Assembly: GCA_000181795.3 (NCBI GenBank)
Contig: CM012955.1
Span: 1,482,799 to 1,546,798 of the forward strand
Direction: 5' to 3'
Length of the DNA: 64,000 nt
DNA from: Trichinella spiralis
Lineage: Eukaryota > Nematoda > Enoplea > Trichinellida > Trichinellidae
Shown: positions 24,572 through 36,981 of the stretch, one piece after another
Position numbering within the stretch: position 1 is the first letter of the stretch
How the letters are laid out: each line of letters opens with the position of its first letter
Notes under the pieces: generated by a model
The model's database searches: none
What the model saw: the letters and a program-made list of their open reading frames with translations, nothing else
What the model was told of the DNA's origin: nothing
Position numbers and translations under genes: made by a program

Positions 24572-27500
24572 GCTGTAACATATTTGTCAGTTGAATCGCA
24601 CACAGTTCAGTTCAGTTCAGTGAGGTGAGGTGAGGATTTGGTAGATTTCAATTTATGAAACTTTATAAAAATTAGCCCATTTCAATTCCAATTTCAAAAA
24701 TAACTTCATACAACAAATAGACCATTGCACAACCACTGATAAACAAATAAACAAGTTGAAAATAAAAACCAATTGTAAAAATTTAATAAAAATTAAAAGT
24801 CCTAGAGATGAGATGACGAATTAGTTTGCTCGAGATTCCACAACTAGAAGAAGGGGATAACGTACGTACAGTAGGAGCTAATTTTCCAAACGATTCCCTC
24901 TTTCACATGTTTTGTACAACTCACAAGTCTTCACAGATCATAACGATATTCTTTTAATTAAAAAAATAATCTAGTAAACAACTGTAGGTGAACTCAGCTG
25001 TAAAAACATAAACGACTGCCCTGAACAATATTTATGCTCCGATGGTTTGTGCAGCCTAGCCGTGCCAACTTTAAAGTCATGTCAGTCTCATTCCATGTGC
25101 GACTCGAATGAACATTGCATGTATGGATTTTGCTGGAGACTTTTGAGTAAGTTTTGCAAATAGCAGACGAGTTAAAATTTGGCAATTGAAAATTAGAAAT
25201 TTTTTAACATTACAAATTGTATATTTTACAAAGTAAGCAAAATAATTTGTCAAAGCGGTATCGATGCAGTATAGTTTCATTCGTTTTAGCATGTTGAACA
25301 GAAATAGGCGCAAAAAAACAAGAAAAGATTAAAATTAACATAATAATAATAATTTAGAAAACGTCTGCCCATCTGACACGGTGGCATACAACCCTAGGCT
25401 ACCACTACAGTGCTCAACTGCTGCATCATTGAATATCTGCCCTATTGGATACAACTGCAACGCAGATACGGGATATTGTTGCTCCCAATTTCCAGGTTAT
25501 TTTTTTTTCTTAATAGAAAATTTCAATACATCTTTCTTGTAGAATTAGAAACACAGAATTTTCACTCTGACAATTTCAGTAGCTAAAGGTGGCCAAAATT
25601 GCAAAAACAAAACTTGCCAAGATATAAATTCATACTGCACTAATGAAGTGTGCACATGCCTGCCTGGCTATTCTTTGAAACTTGGCGTATGTACCAGAGA
25701 CGGTATGAATGTTTTGTACAACTTGTAGTTTTTTTTTATCTTTTTCTTTCTTTCTTTCCATTCCCAACATTTCCATGCTAGTGTGAATAGAAATTGTCAT
25801 TGCGGTAGTAGATAATTGGAAATTTTCACAGGATACGCTCTCAATAGTCCATGTGCTCTGAACACAGACTGCCTTACACCGTATTCGGAATGCAACGACG
25901 GCTTATGCCAATGCCGGAGTGGATTTTCACCAAGAGATGGTCGATGTGTGCCAAATCGTAATGAATGCACTTGCATTGCATTGCATTGCATATAAGCCAC
26001 GTTGGTAGTAAAAAATTACAAAGCTTAGTTTTCTTTGTTCTGCTCCAGCCTACCGTTGCACGTTCGGAGAACCGATGACCGCCGACAATCAAATCATCGA
26101 ATGTTCCATGACCAAAATGACCGTCGCCTCGTTGCGAGACGTGTTTCCGTTCTCGTTGGACAATTTCGAAACCACTCGCAGTGTTGAACTGCTTCTGGTA
26201 CGAGCCAGCGCCGACACTTGCCCCGAGGACGGCTACTGCGCCAGTTACGAATATCCGGAGAGTCAGTTTTTCGGCACCGGCGGAATCTCGTCCAGGGGTT
26301 TCTGCTGCCCAAGGCCGAAAGCGAAATGTCCCGCCGGGATTCCGTACGAAATCCAGAGGGGCAAAACGTGCCAACAGTTGTGCCCGTCGGATTCGCACTT
26401 TTGCTATTATGATTATTTTCTGCTGGAGCCGGTCTGCTGTCCACGGCCGTGCAAAATCAACGAACTGGCGATGAATGGTAGATGCGTTTTGCAGAAAAGC
26501 ATCGGCGAAGAATGCTCAAGTGACGAAGAATGCTTTTCGCACAACGCTTTTTGCCTGCGTACGCAGACCGGTAAAAATGACACTACTCCTACTACTGCTA
26601 TTCAAATTTCTACTTGGAACGGTGAATTTGTTTCAATTGTTGACTGTTCTTTTTTTTCTTTTTGTCTAGAATCATTCTGTGGTTGCAGCAGTGGAGAAAT
26701 TGAATTTGAAGGCAATTGCATTGGTAAGTGAATTAGTAAGTGAATGAAAGAGGGGCAGTTGGAGAGGTATTTGAAAAGGCATGAGCGCAGGCGATGAAGA
26801 AGCAGAAATAAGCACAACCGATGAGATTAGTGTTTTGTGCTTTCAGTTCCAACTTGCTTTTATGGTGAACCGTTGAAAAATGGCAAAGGCGAGCTGATCC
26901 GGTGCACGGAAAAGTGTCCCCTGCACGAATATGTCTGCTTCACTCCGTTTCAAGTGTGCTGTTTAATTCCAATTGCCACCAGCCCTGACGACGAGGAATT
27001 TGTCGCAATTGGAGAAAATCTGACCGACTCGTCCGAAGTGATTGTACCGACAACTGTCATCGACGTGACCACCACGACCGATTTGTTCACCACCACCACC
27101 ACCACCACCACGGAGATGTATACGACAACAAGCGACGATGACGAATCATTCACAACAGACAGTTGTAGTAGTGAAAAGCAGTGGTCAACTACAGTTGCCG
27201 AAACTGCCACGGCCGATGATGCCGAGTCGGAGCAGATTTCGACGTCGACACTGCCGGATAGTGAAAGTACCACTGCTGAGCAGCAGACTTTGGTATCAAT
27301 TGTGGACAACGAAAACTTTCCAGAAGAGAACAACAATTCACAATCTTCAGCAGAAATGACACAGTCCAGTGTTGGAACGGAAGTATCTGAGGGTACATTT
27401 GAGGAAAGTGCAACAACAACAACAACAACAACAACAAGCTCAACTGTTCAAACATCTTCTTCTCAAATAGTGGTGATGGTAATTTACCCGCAGAAAGAGT

Positions 27501-27634
27501 TGACAGATGCTCCAAAAGTTGTGCAAGAGGAAAAGAAGGAGGATGAAGAGAGAAACATTGGAGAAAGGCCAACAACAATTGGCGATGCTGCCGCGTCTGT
27601 TTGGTTTAGAAAAAAGCCGCTAATTTCAACATGA
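23380..27634 (+). CDS. Secreted EB/lustrin-type Cys-rich protein with Ser/Thr-rich tail
   Basis: The model joins 23380-23449, 24988-25146, 25358-25495, 25580-25702, 25832-25957, 26049-26570, 26670-26723 and 26847-27634, about 659 residues. Exon 1 encodes a signal peptide (MPTILLLLHFYNLLFFSII) and ends on a one-base split codon that matches exon 2. The middle is a series of cysteine-rich modules. They include EB-type patterns such as CxxxxxC...CxCxxGY and CxxDxxCxxxSECxxGLCQCRSGFSP, and two lustrin-like blocks ending in CCPRP and VCCLIP. The C-terminal ~230 residues are dominated by Thr and Ser with Glu/Asp, including ACC- and ACA-type codon runs, like mucin-type O-glycosylated tails. No membrane helix is visible, so it is probably secreted, perhaps into cuticle or matrix. 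All seven introns are phase 1. EB and lustrin modules are common in nematode extracellular proteins. The exact function is unknown to me. Confidence 0.82.
23971..23992 (+). repeat. (AC)n microsatellite in an intron
   Basis: AC run inside the 1.5 kb first intron of the EB/lustrin-type gene. Confidence 0.95.
24534..24570 (+). repeat. (AT)n microsatellite with nearby 5-bp tandem repeats
   Basis: A pure AT run. It is followed at about 24605-24634 by GTTCA repeated three times and then GTGAG repeated three times. All of it lies in the first intron of the EB/lustrin-type gene. Confidence 0.9.
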
Positions 27635-28625
27635 ACAACAACAACAACAACAACAGCAAAGCGGTGAGGTGGAAAATTGGCCAGCGCCGAAATGATCATC
27701 ATCACATTTTTCACTTCTATTATCTATTATGATCGATTTTGATTTGCGTTTAAAATGCAAAAAAACGAACTTTAAAACTCAAAACTTGACAATCACAAGT
27801 ACTGCTATTATTTTGTTGTTTCAAACCCTGCTCAGATTATGAAAATAGAAATTCAATTAAAAAAGAAACAAACATCCAGATAGATAGCATGCCTCTCAGT
27901 GTTTTCTGTTGATAATGAATGATACTACTGATTATTGATTAAGCATTGAACATCAATCAAACAACAATCATTTTCACTTACTTTTTGAACGTAAATGACA
28001 TGCGAAGGTGGTCGTTGTTGTTCAATGAATGAATGGACAAATTTCACAAAAGTAAAACATGCTAACAACAAGTTGGCTGAAACAAACAAACAAACAAACA
28101 GACAAAAATGCATATAGATAGATATATGTATGTATGTATGAGAGAAAGTTCTCCGAAACGATGCTATTGCCAGAGTTCACAAAGCATGTTGTTGAAATTG
28201 TATGCAAATTTATTTATCTTTTCCAACATACTAAAACTAATACATTATATTTTGTCACCAACGAGTTGACCCGAAGTGGGTTTCAATGGATGGCATTTCA
28301 ATTTTCGACGTACATGAAAAGTGGAAAATAATAAATAAGAAAAAAACAAAAACAAACAAACAACGCATAAGCATTTAAAATAACAATGATGATGATGATG
28401 ATGATCAAAATTAAGTATTTTTTTGAAAAAGAAATTCATAAAAATGGTAAAAAAAATGAGGCAAGCACGAGTGTGAATGAAATACATACATATATATTAT
28501 ATACATATGACATTCACGGAGCTTACAAGCACAACAAATTGAATAATGCGATTGAATACGAGGAGAATGAATGAGCGAGCTTATATTAATAATAATAAAA
28601 ATAAATAATAATTGTGCATGTATTA
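27635..28625. other. Convergent spacer between the EB/lustrin gene and hmr-1
   Basis: These bases separate two 3' ends. They hold CAA, AAAC, ATGT and ATG short tandem repeats, for example an ATG run at about 28387-28405, and no recognisable coding block. Both 3' untranslated regions should lie here. Confidence 0.6.
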
Positions 28626-31600
28626 TTATTCTTCGTCACCGTACATGTCGGCCAGCTTTTTGAACGCTTCACCACCCCATTTGTTCACTTCGTCCCAGTC
28701 GATTTCTGAACCAGACGACGGCGATGACAACGAAGACAAACTGCCCACAGAAGCGGTGTCGTCTTCGTTGGCATAAACGCGAAGCTCGTCAAAAGGTGGA
28801 ACCATGGGATCTTGGTCGGCGTTGTTCAGCCGATTCTTGATGAACGAATTCAAATCGCCTGAAACAGTCAGTTTTCGTCATCATTATCATCAACAACAAC
28901 AACAACAACAATATGTTCTCTCGTCCAAGTACACGTACCCCCGCCGGATAGGGGATCTTTGGCTGCGGGTCGACGATGGGTGCCGTTGTGGTCGTCCGTG
29001 TTGGGCAGTTGCATCGAAGGATCGTCTTCGATTGGCAGCACAGGTTTGCGCAGTGCGGCAATGTTGTAGGCATCTTGGTCTTCTTCGCCACCGCCCTCTT
29101 CGGCATAGTTGATAATATTTTCGCGGATATCGTCCTCGGGACGGATGAGCAGCGGCGATTGGTGCCGGCGACGGGAATAAACCACCAGAAGCAAGACGAG
29201 CACGATGAGCGTCAACAGAGTGACCAGAATGGCCGCCACGGCTCCGTGAGTGATGCCGAGGTGCATGGCTGCTAGCGGTCGACCGCAGTAGAGTTGGCCG
29301 TTTTGAATCCAGTGATTGGAATCCGGCGGGCAAGTGCAAAATGGCCCTTTCCAAAAATCCACGCACACCAACGGAGGTGAACAATAGCCGGGCAGTGAAG
29401 CGCAAGTTTGCAACAAAGTGCAGCCGTCGCTGACGCCGAATGTTTCGTCAATTTTTGCATAGTCGACGGCCGTGTCACTGTCCAACGGCAGCCAATAGTC
29501 GTCGAAAGTCACCTTTCGAATGCATCCTGAATTCGTACAATTATTTTATACACTGCAAAAACACGTCAAATATCCCATCCCATCCATCCATACCTCGGAA
29601 TCCCGAATTGCCGTGATTGGTACTGCCAACTCGAAAACTGTTCGAATCGTAATCCATAAAAAATTGCTTGTTCTTGTTGTTCAATTCAAACATCGACAAA
29701 TAATAGACCAAGCCGTCGACGTTGAATCGAACAATTTCTCTGGTCCGTTCCACAACGACGTGATAAGTTTGATTCCTGGCCAATTGGAAATGTGCCATTT
29801 TCGCTTTGGTCATCACGTCCGGACCAAAGCTGAGCAAATAATTCAAAATTCGATCTTCAATCTAATATTTAAAAAATGGAATATATAATATTATAAAATC
29901 AAATTCTTTCAATTTCACCATCAGATGCATCGAGTGATTTTTTTCCGTGTGACTGGCTGAGAACAACGTTCCAGCGCCAGAGTCGGGAAAAAACGACACT
30001 TCCAATTTGGAATACTGCAACGGGATGTCGGTGTCGGCGAGAGCCATCAAATAACGAACGTACGACATTGGTCCGAAAGTTTTCCATCTTGCCTCTACAA
30101 GCATTGCGAGATGAACATGAGAACAACAACAGTAAACAAAGAAACAAAAAGAATGAAAGCTTTTTGTACCAATGTCGCATTTCGGACCGTACCATCCAGG
30201 CTCACAGTGGCAAGTGTAGTCGTGAAAGCTGGCCACGCATTCGCCGTGCAAGCAGTGGGTGACTACTTGTTGGTGTTGTTCCGCCAAGCGATTGGTTTCG
30301 CAAAAATGGTCCGTCTGCGGACAGCCCATTTCACTATTATCAAATCGAAGTGGATTTGCCAAATCCAAAATCTGAACACAAAAAAAATTCATGGATAATC
30401 TGATTAATTAATGATAATTGATTAATTTTTCCCCTCACCTTTCCGTTCAAGTAGACATTGCGAAGACAGCCGTCGAAACCATCGGTGGTGTTGAAAAAGT
30501 CGCGGAAAGCAATTCCCGAATGAACCGGAGCTATGCCGCCCAATTGGAGCGGATATATCGAATTCAGCTGGTCGTTGTCCAGTTGAACCACTTGCTTCAA
30601 CTCGCAACGGTTCCAGTCGAAATGTTGACGACGATTTCCTCGACGGCATTTGTCCAAAATAACTCGAACTTCCTGTTGTGGAAAAAAAAGAGGGGAAGGG
30701 GAGAAAATAATTATTGCACAACATTGATGATAATTTTCGACTTTTCACCTTTCCACTGGCGAACAATTCCAACGTATGCCATCGACCGTCGTCGACTTTC
30801 CAATCGTCCAAAGTGGACGTAACCGACATGGGCATTCCGCCAAAGTCGACATTCACGACCAATTGACCACGCACAACGGCAATGTACAAGAAATCTTTGA
30901 CGAACATCTCGCGCACGTCGTGACGTCTGGCTAACATGGGTCCATTGTACAAAATAATTCCATTCGAATTTCTACAAGTTGACAAGTATAATAATTTTTT
31001 TATAAGAGAAATCAAATCAAATCAAATTCAACTCGTACTGGGTGATAAATTCCAACGAAATATTCCACTTTTGACACGTTTGGACAGGCTCGAACCACGC
31101 CCATCCCAAGCCGCGAAAACTTCTCACGTGTCCGGCACAACGTGGACCTTTGTACAAACCGCGGCATTCACAGCTGAAGTGGTTTTTAAAAAAAAAGAAA
31201 AAAAAAGAATTAAAAATTACGTTATAAGAAACCCCCTCTCCAAAAAAAACGCATCCTGTATTGTAGAATATTCAACGTAATTCCTCCAATTATTCTGTCC
31301 TCAACAGTAAATTATCCATCCATCTCTTCCCAGTTGGAGAAGAGCGGAGGAGAACATTTTCTTTCAAAAAGAAAAAAACAACAGAAGCACTTACAAAAAA
31401 TCCACTCCAGTGTCGTGACAAATCGCATCGTTGTAACAGGCATCTTCGGTACAGTGGGACGGCAAGGGTCGAATTGGACAAGTGCACTGACGTTGGGCGG
31501 TGATGTTGACGCCGGCGATGACGGTCTCGTTGCCGTTGACCACCAGTGGTCGATTGCCAACCGTGAGCAAAGTTTGACAGCCGTTGTTGCACGATTCGAC

Positions 31601-34600
31601 CGTACAAGGGTCGAGATTGATTTGGACAATGTCGATGTGTTTTTCCAACGGATGACCGCCGTTGGTCAGGTCGGCTTGGAATTGGTGGAAATTTTGCTGC
31701 AACAGACCATAGATCAACGTAGGCGAATAATAGCCGGAACCGTGGACGGCAAAGTAGAGGTCGATTTTCTGCGGATAGCCGCCGTCGTTGCGTATGGAGA
31801 AAATTTGGACGTTGTCCACGTCGACGTCGACCAGCGTGGCCAATTTGTGTTTGAACAGTTCCATATAGCTTTTGCCGTTGATTGGTCGGACAAATTCTTC
31901 GGCCGTCAAACCTTGCAGTTTCAACGAGACCGCATTGTCCAACGCTTCTTGGGCCAGTGGTTCCACCACAATGACAACTTCACCTTGGGCACGTTCGTCC
32001 CGTACACGATCCCAGACGTCGGCCACGATGTGGTATTCACCGACCGGCGTGGTACGCGACATGACAATTGTACCGTGATTGTCGACGGTAAAATATGGTT
32101 CTGATGGACCGTGGACGAGGGTGAAATTTTTCTCCGCCAAATCCCAGTCGTCCAAATCTTCGACATATACTTGCCCAATTGGGAAATTGTCGTCGAACGT
32201 TTCGTACGTGTAGACGTGAATGATGCTTCTGCCGTCCGACATGGGATTGTCGTTTTTGTCGCCGATGACAATTTGCAAAATTCGAATCGCCTCCTGTTTC
32301 GGCTTGCCACTGTCGCTGACGTATATTGGAACCAGCAACGTTTTGCCGGTTTGGAAATCTTCACGGTCGAACGTTTTCTTCGTCTTCACGATCAGACCCC
32401 CATTGCCACCGTCCATGCCTGTCAAAAGTGGCACCGTATAATATTTGGATTCAAGTGAAAAATTTGCATATAATTGAAAACAAAATTAAAAAAAACTCAC
32501 TCTGGTCGAATGTCATTTCGAATTTGTCGGCGTAGGTGGAATTGTCGGCTTGTTTCATGAAAAACGGCGGCCCGTTGCCGGGACCGTCCGGGTCGTAGGC
32601 GGTCAAATTGATCACGTGCGTGCCGGGCTTTTCGTTTTCCATCACCACGGCCGGCGGATGGTAATTCAAAAACGGCGCGTTGTCGTTCACATCTTCCAAA
32701 TTTACCACCAGCAATATGTAGCCGACGTTGTTGGCTGATGATGAGATGGAAAATAAATAAACAAATAAACAAACAAACAATGACAAATTACCCGAATCCA
32801 AAGCTTCGATACGAAGTCTGTATTGGGCTATGTCTTCGCGGTCCAACGGTCTGGCAACGCGCAGCACGCCGTCCTTTTCGCCGATGGTGAATTGCAATTT
32901 CGGGTCCGATTCACGAACGATGCGAAAGCTGAACAGAAAAAAAAACAATAATACAATTAATTAATTCAATTTTTTCTTTGTTTTTTCGATTCCTAAAAAT
33001 TGATTCGATCGTTGAATAATCATCAAGAGCAAAATGCAAAAAAAGAAGCAAAAAGAAAGCAACACGCTTCAGTGATTTTTTTTCTCTTTTCATAAAATTT
33101 AGCCTCGAGCAAAAAAAAGATCGACGACGACGCTGGTGAAAAGCAACGTGGTGAAAAAAAATTTTTTCATTCGTTCGGAAAACAACAATTCTCCAAACGA
33201 GATGATGAAAATTTAAAAATGTTGTTCGTCAAAATAAATAAAATTCACCACCATCATCATGAAATAAGCCAACAACGACGACATCTTCTTCCCGCCAATC
33301 ACACACAGCAGTAGGGGGGATTTTTTTGAAAAAAAATAAAAAAAGAAAAAAAATATCCACCACTTCCACACATTGTTCCCGCTCGTTGCTTGTTCACTCT
33401 TTTTCTCTATGATGAATCATAATTTGCCACCTTCAGGGTTGTTTGCTTTCACGGCCAAACCAAACCAAGCCAAGCCAAGCCGGAAACTGTGTGACCGCGT
33501 TGACCTATACGTACACTCGTCTCGTACCACTCCTCGACATTTGGAGGAGAAAAAAGAATAAATAATAATAATTTCCATGGTAAAAAACAACAACAACGGG
33601 CTGAGATGGATGAATGTGAGCCAGAAATACAGATATACATACATACATACATACAGAAATATACATAGATAGATAGATATATTTAAACATACGTGTAGTT
33701 GGTGCCGACCAAATCACCGGGATGATGCAGGTAGGTTTCGAAATGGGCGACCGGTAATCCAACTGAACTCGCCTCGGATATGTTGACAATAGTACCGACG
33801 CTGAGCACACGCTCCTTGCCGTTAGCCGCAGTGTTAACAAGAGAAGCTTCGCTAGTCGACCTGGGCACGGCAATGACGGCATGATCGCCGACGAGAACGG
33901 GTGGGGCAAAGGGGGGTGGAAAAGGATTTGCTGCATCGTTCGTGGTAAAAAACAACACCAACAACAACAGCAATGGAAGAGGAGATGAGAAAATCGACCC
34001 CCGCGACAATAAATAAAATATGTTGACGAATAATTTGCATAAATTTTGCAAAAAAAATCCCGCAAAAGAAATATGGACGACAAGTTGGTGCACACCGACT
34101 TGTGTTGAAGTGGAATAATGTGAAGAAGAAGAAGAAGAAGAAAACATACTCGAATGTGTCGTCCCCGGCATCTCTGTCCCGGACGGTGAACGCGACCAAA
34201 ACCGTACCCGGTCGGACGGTTTCCAACAACGATATCGCTTGGGGAGCGTTGACAAATTCGGGCGCGTTGTCATTTTCGTCCAACAGTCGTATACGAACCG
34301 GCGCCCAACTGCTGAATCGACCATCACTGACACGTACGGTCAAATTGAAGCCCACTCGTTGCAGTGGATCTTCGAAATCCAAAGGCTATATAATATACAG
34401 AAATATGCACACAAAGCTAGCTAGTGGAATGAACAGTATGGGACAGAAAAAAGATTTGTCAATTTTTTCAATGGACAACGGCAAGGTAAGATGGTTGGGT
34501 TGAGGGGAGGGGCGTGGTCAAAAGGAAAATGGACAACTCAACCGACCGACCGGCCGATCGTGTTGTCGTCTCAACTATATGGACACAGCCTGCCTGCTTG

Positions 34601-36944
34601 AACAGGCCAACTAGCGAACAACTGCCGCGCCGGCAAGGAGAAATTTGTTCTTTTCAAAAAAAGAAAGAAACAAAATGTTTCCGGCCACGTCAACGCGCCT
34701 CTCTCTTTTCTCTTCCTTTTTCGTATGCAGAAAAATAAAATATAATATAAAAAATAAGAAACGACAAGACAAAAAAAATCAACCAACCAGAACACGCGCG
34801 CAGCACGAACTGCCGACGAATCAGCAAACAGACAAATAGAAAGAGCGACATAGAACAAGACAAGACAGATAAACAAACAAACAAACAAACAAACAAATGC
34901 AATCGGACAGACAACCGGACACAGTGAAGAAAATCTGGCTTCATTCAAATTCAGCTCAACAGCCCACTCAAACTATCCATCTTTCTCTGTGTAACACAAA
35001 CAATAAGTTTTCCATCTGGAATTTTTTTTTGGTGAGGCTTTCACTTTCACTGCCAGCTTTGATATTAATAATCAATCATTTTTCAAATTTTCCAATCGAA
35101 CATACAAAACTGTTAATTCATTGATCAAAATGAAAAACATTTTTAAAAAAAAATCTGAAACCGACAACATCTTCCCACGCTGGTGAATCAACATCACCAT
35201 TGATGATGCTGTTGTGCTGTTGATTCATTCGAATTATTACAATTTTATCACTTTTTACAACTAGAGGGCGCTTGTTCTACTTTGTTCAATCACACTAATA
35301 ATTCTCTCTCTCTCTCTCTCTTTCTCTCCGTCGCCCCATTCTACTGTTGAACACATATATCAATACCAATATGCAGCTCAAACGAAGGTCAACAACGTTT
35401 TCAGGTCACGCTACACTACACGCTCACTATCTCGCAAACAAATATTACGAATATTATTACTATTATTAATTAGCCTATCTATCTATCTATCTATCTATAT
35501 ATATATATCTTATCTCTTTCCTGATCTTCCATTTCAGCTGAAAAAGCTTCATCATCAATGATCAAGTAATAAATGTGACAGGTGTGAAAAAGAATCGATA
35601 ATACAAGACAAAGAAAATAGGAAAAAAGAGAAAGAATACTAAAAATTTATCCTATTCTTCTTCCTTTAAGATTCTAATCAAGCGTTAAACAAAAAAAAGA
35701 ATTATACATACATATTATTTATAGTTCATATTGAAGTGTGGAAGTTGTAAAATCCGCATTGCAACTATTCACACAAAGCTTGAAAAATTGAAAACAAAAA
35801 AAAACTCCATCGTTGCAAACGATCATAAAATTTGATACGCAACTTGAGCACGGAAAGGGGTGTAAAATTACTAAGCAAACAAAATATATTGTATTACCGA
35901 CAATGGTGTTTTCAGATTTGTTAACAATATAGAAACAAATTCCAACCAGCACATTCATCATCATCATCATCCAGACGAGGATATGTGAAATGAAAAATTT
36001 TCCAACAACGATCGTAAAACTACTCATAATACGATCGGATTGGAAAATAAATGCAAGCAGGCAGGCAGAGAGAAATGGCACTGCAATGCTCAAGTTCAAC
36101 TTATGCAAACATATTGCCCCCACACCATCATCATCACCACCACCACCACCACCAACTACTACTACTACAGTACTTTTCTTGAACAAACAAATGGTGATTC
36201 ATCGATTTCATCAGCAATTTCAATTTCAGTCATTTGAAGAAGAGAAAATATTCAAATATATTCACGAAAAAAAAATAATCATATATGCTGTTTCATACAA
36301 GATAGAGAATTATTGGTGACAAATCGACGAATGTGCTGTGCTGGAGGGTTGTGGAAAATTCTTTGCCCAAAAATGGGTCCACCACGATGAATCGGTGCTG
36401 AACGAAGTTCCAACTTGTTCAACTGACCGTCGCCATTGTGCGTTGGCTTGTTTTTAACAATTGATTACCAGCCTGGTGGAAAAGTGACGCACATACTGCG
36501 ACCTTATTTTCCACCACCGCCCCTCCCTGCCAAAAATATCTACCAATCAGCTTTGGGTGAACATATAGATATACATGCATGTGTGTGTGTGTGTGTGAAT
36601 GCAAAAGTTGTTGAATTAGCAAAATGGCTATCATCGTTGGCAAGATTGAGGTTGACACACGACTGACTGACTGACTGACTTCGGCATGATTTGAAATTAC
36701 CCTAGGCAAAATGATGCCAATGCACTCGAAGCTAGTTTCTCTTTTTTCTTCTTCTGCTACAACTGACGCACCACTTTCTTTCTTTCTTTCCACATCATCA
36801 TTGTTCAACCTAGCCCAGCCTAGCCTAGCCCAATCTAAATAACGCTTAATCGGCTTCATCGTCCAAGCTTCAATCTTGTTTACCATTCTACTCACCGACA
36901 ACAAAGACAAGCTCACCACTTGCGGCATACTTCACTTCAACAAT

Positions 36945-36981
<37 letters not shown>

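Noticed and set aside
33861-33942. Longer 5' end for the cadherin exon at 33693 (acceptor near 33942, reading [13 protein letters not shown])
   Set aside because: That acceptor gives the wrong phase with the upstream donor at 34150. The acceptor at 33861 (CCCAG) keeps the frame.
34571-34948. Hydrophobic minus-strand open frames in the hmr-1 intron as an HMR-1A first exon
   Set aside because: They are driven by AAAC/GTTT repeats, exist in two frames at once, and no donor was found that joins them in phase to the next cadherin exon.
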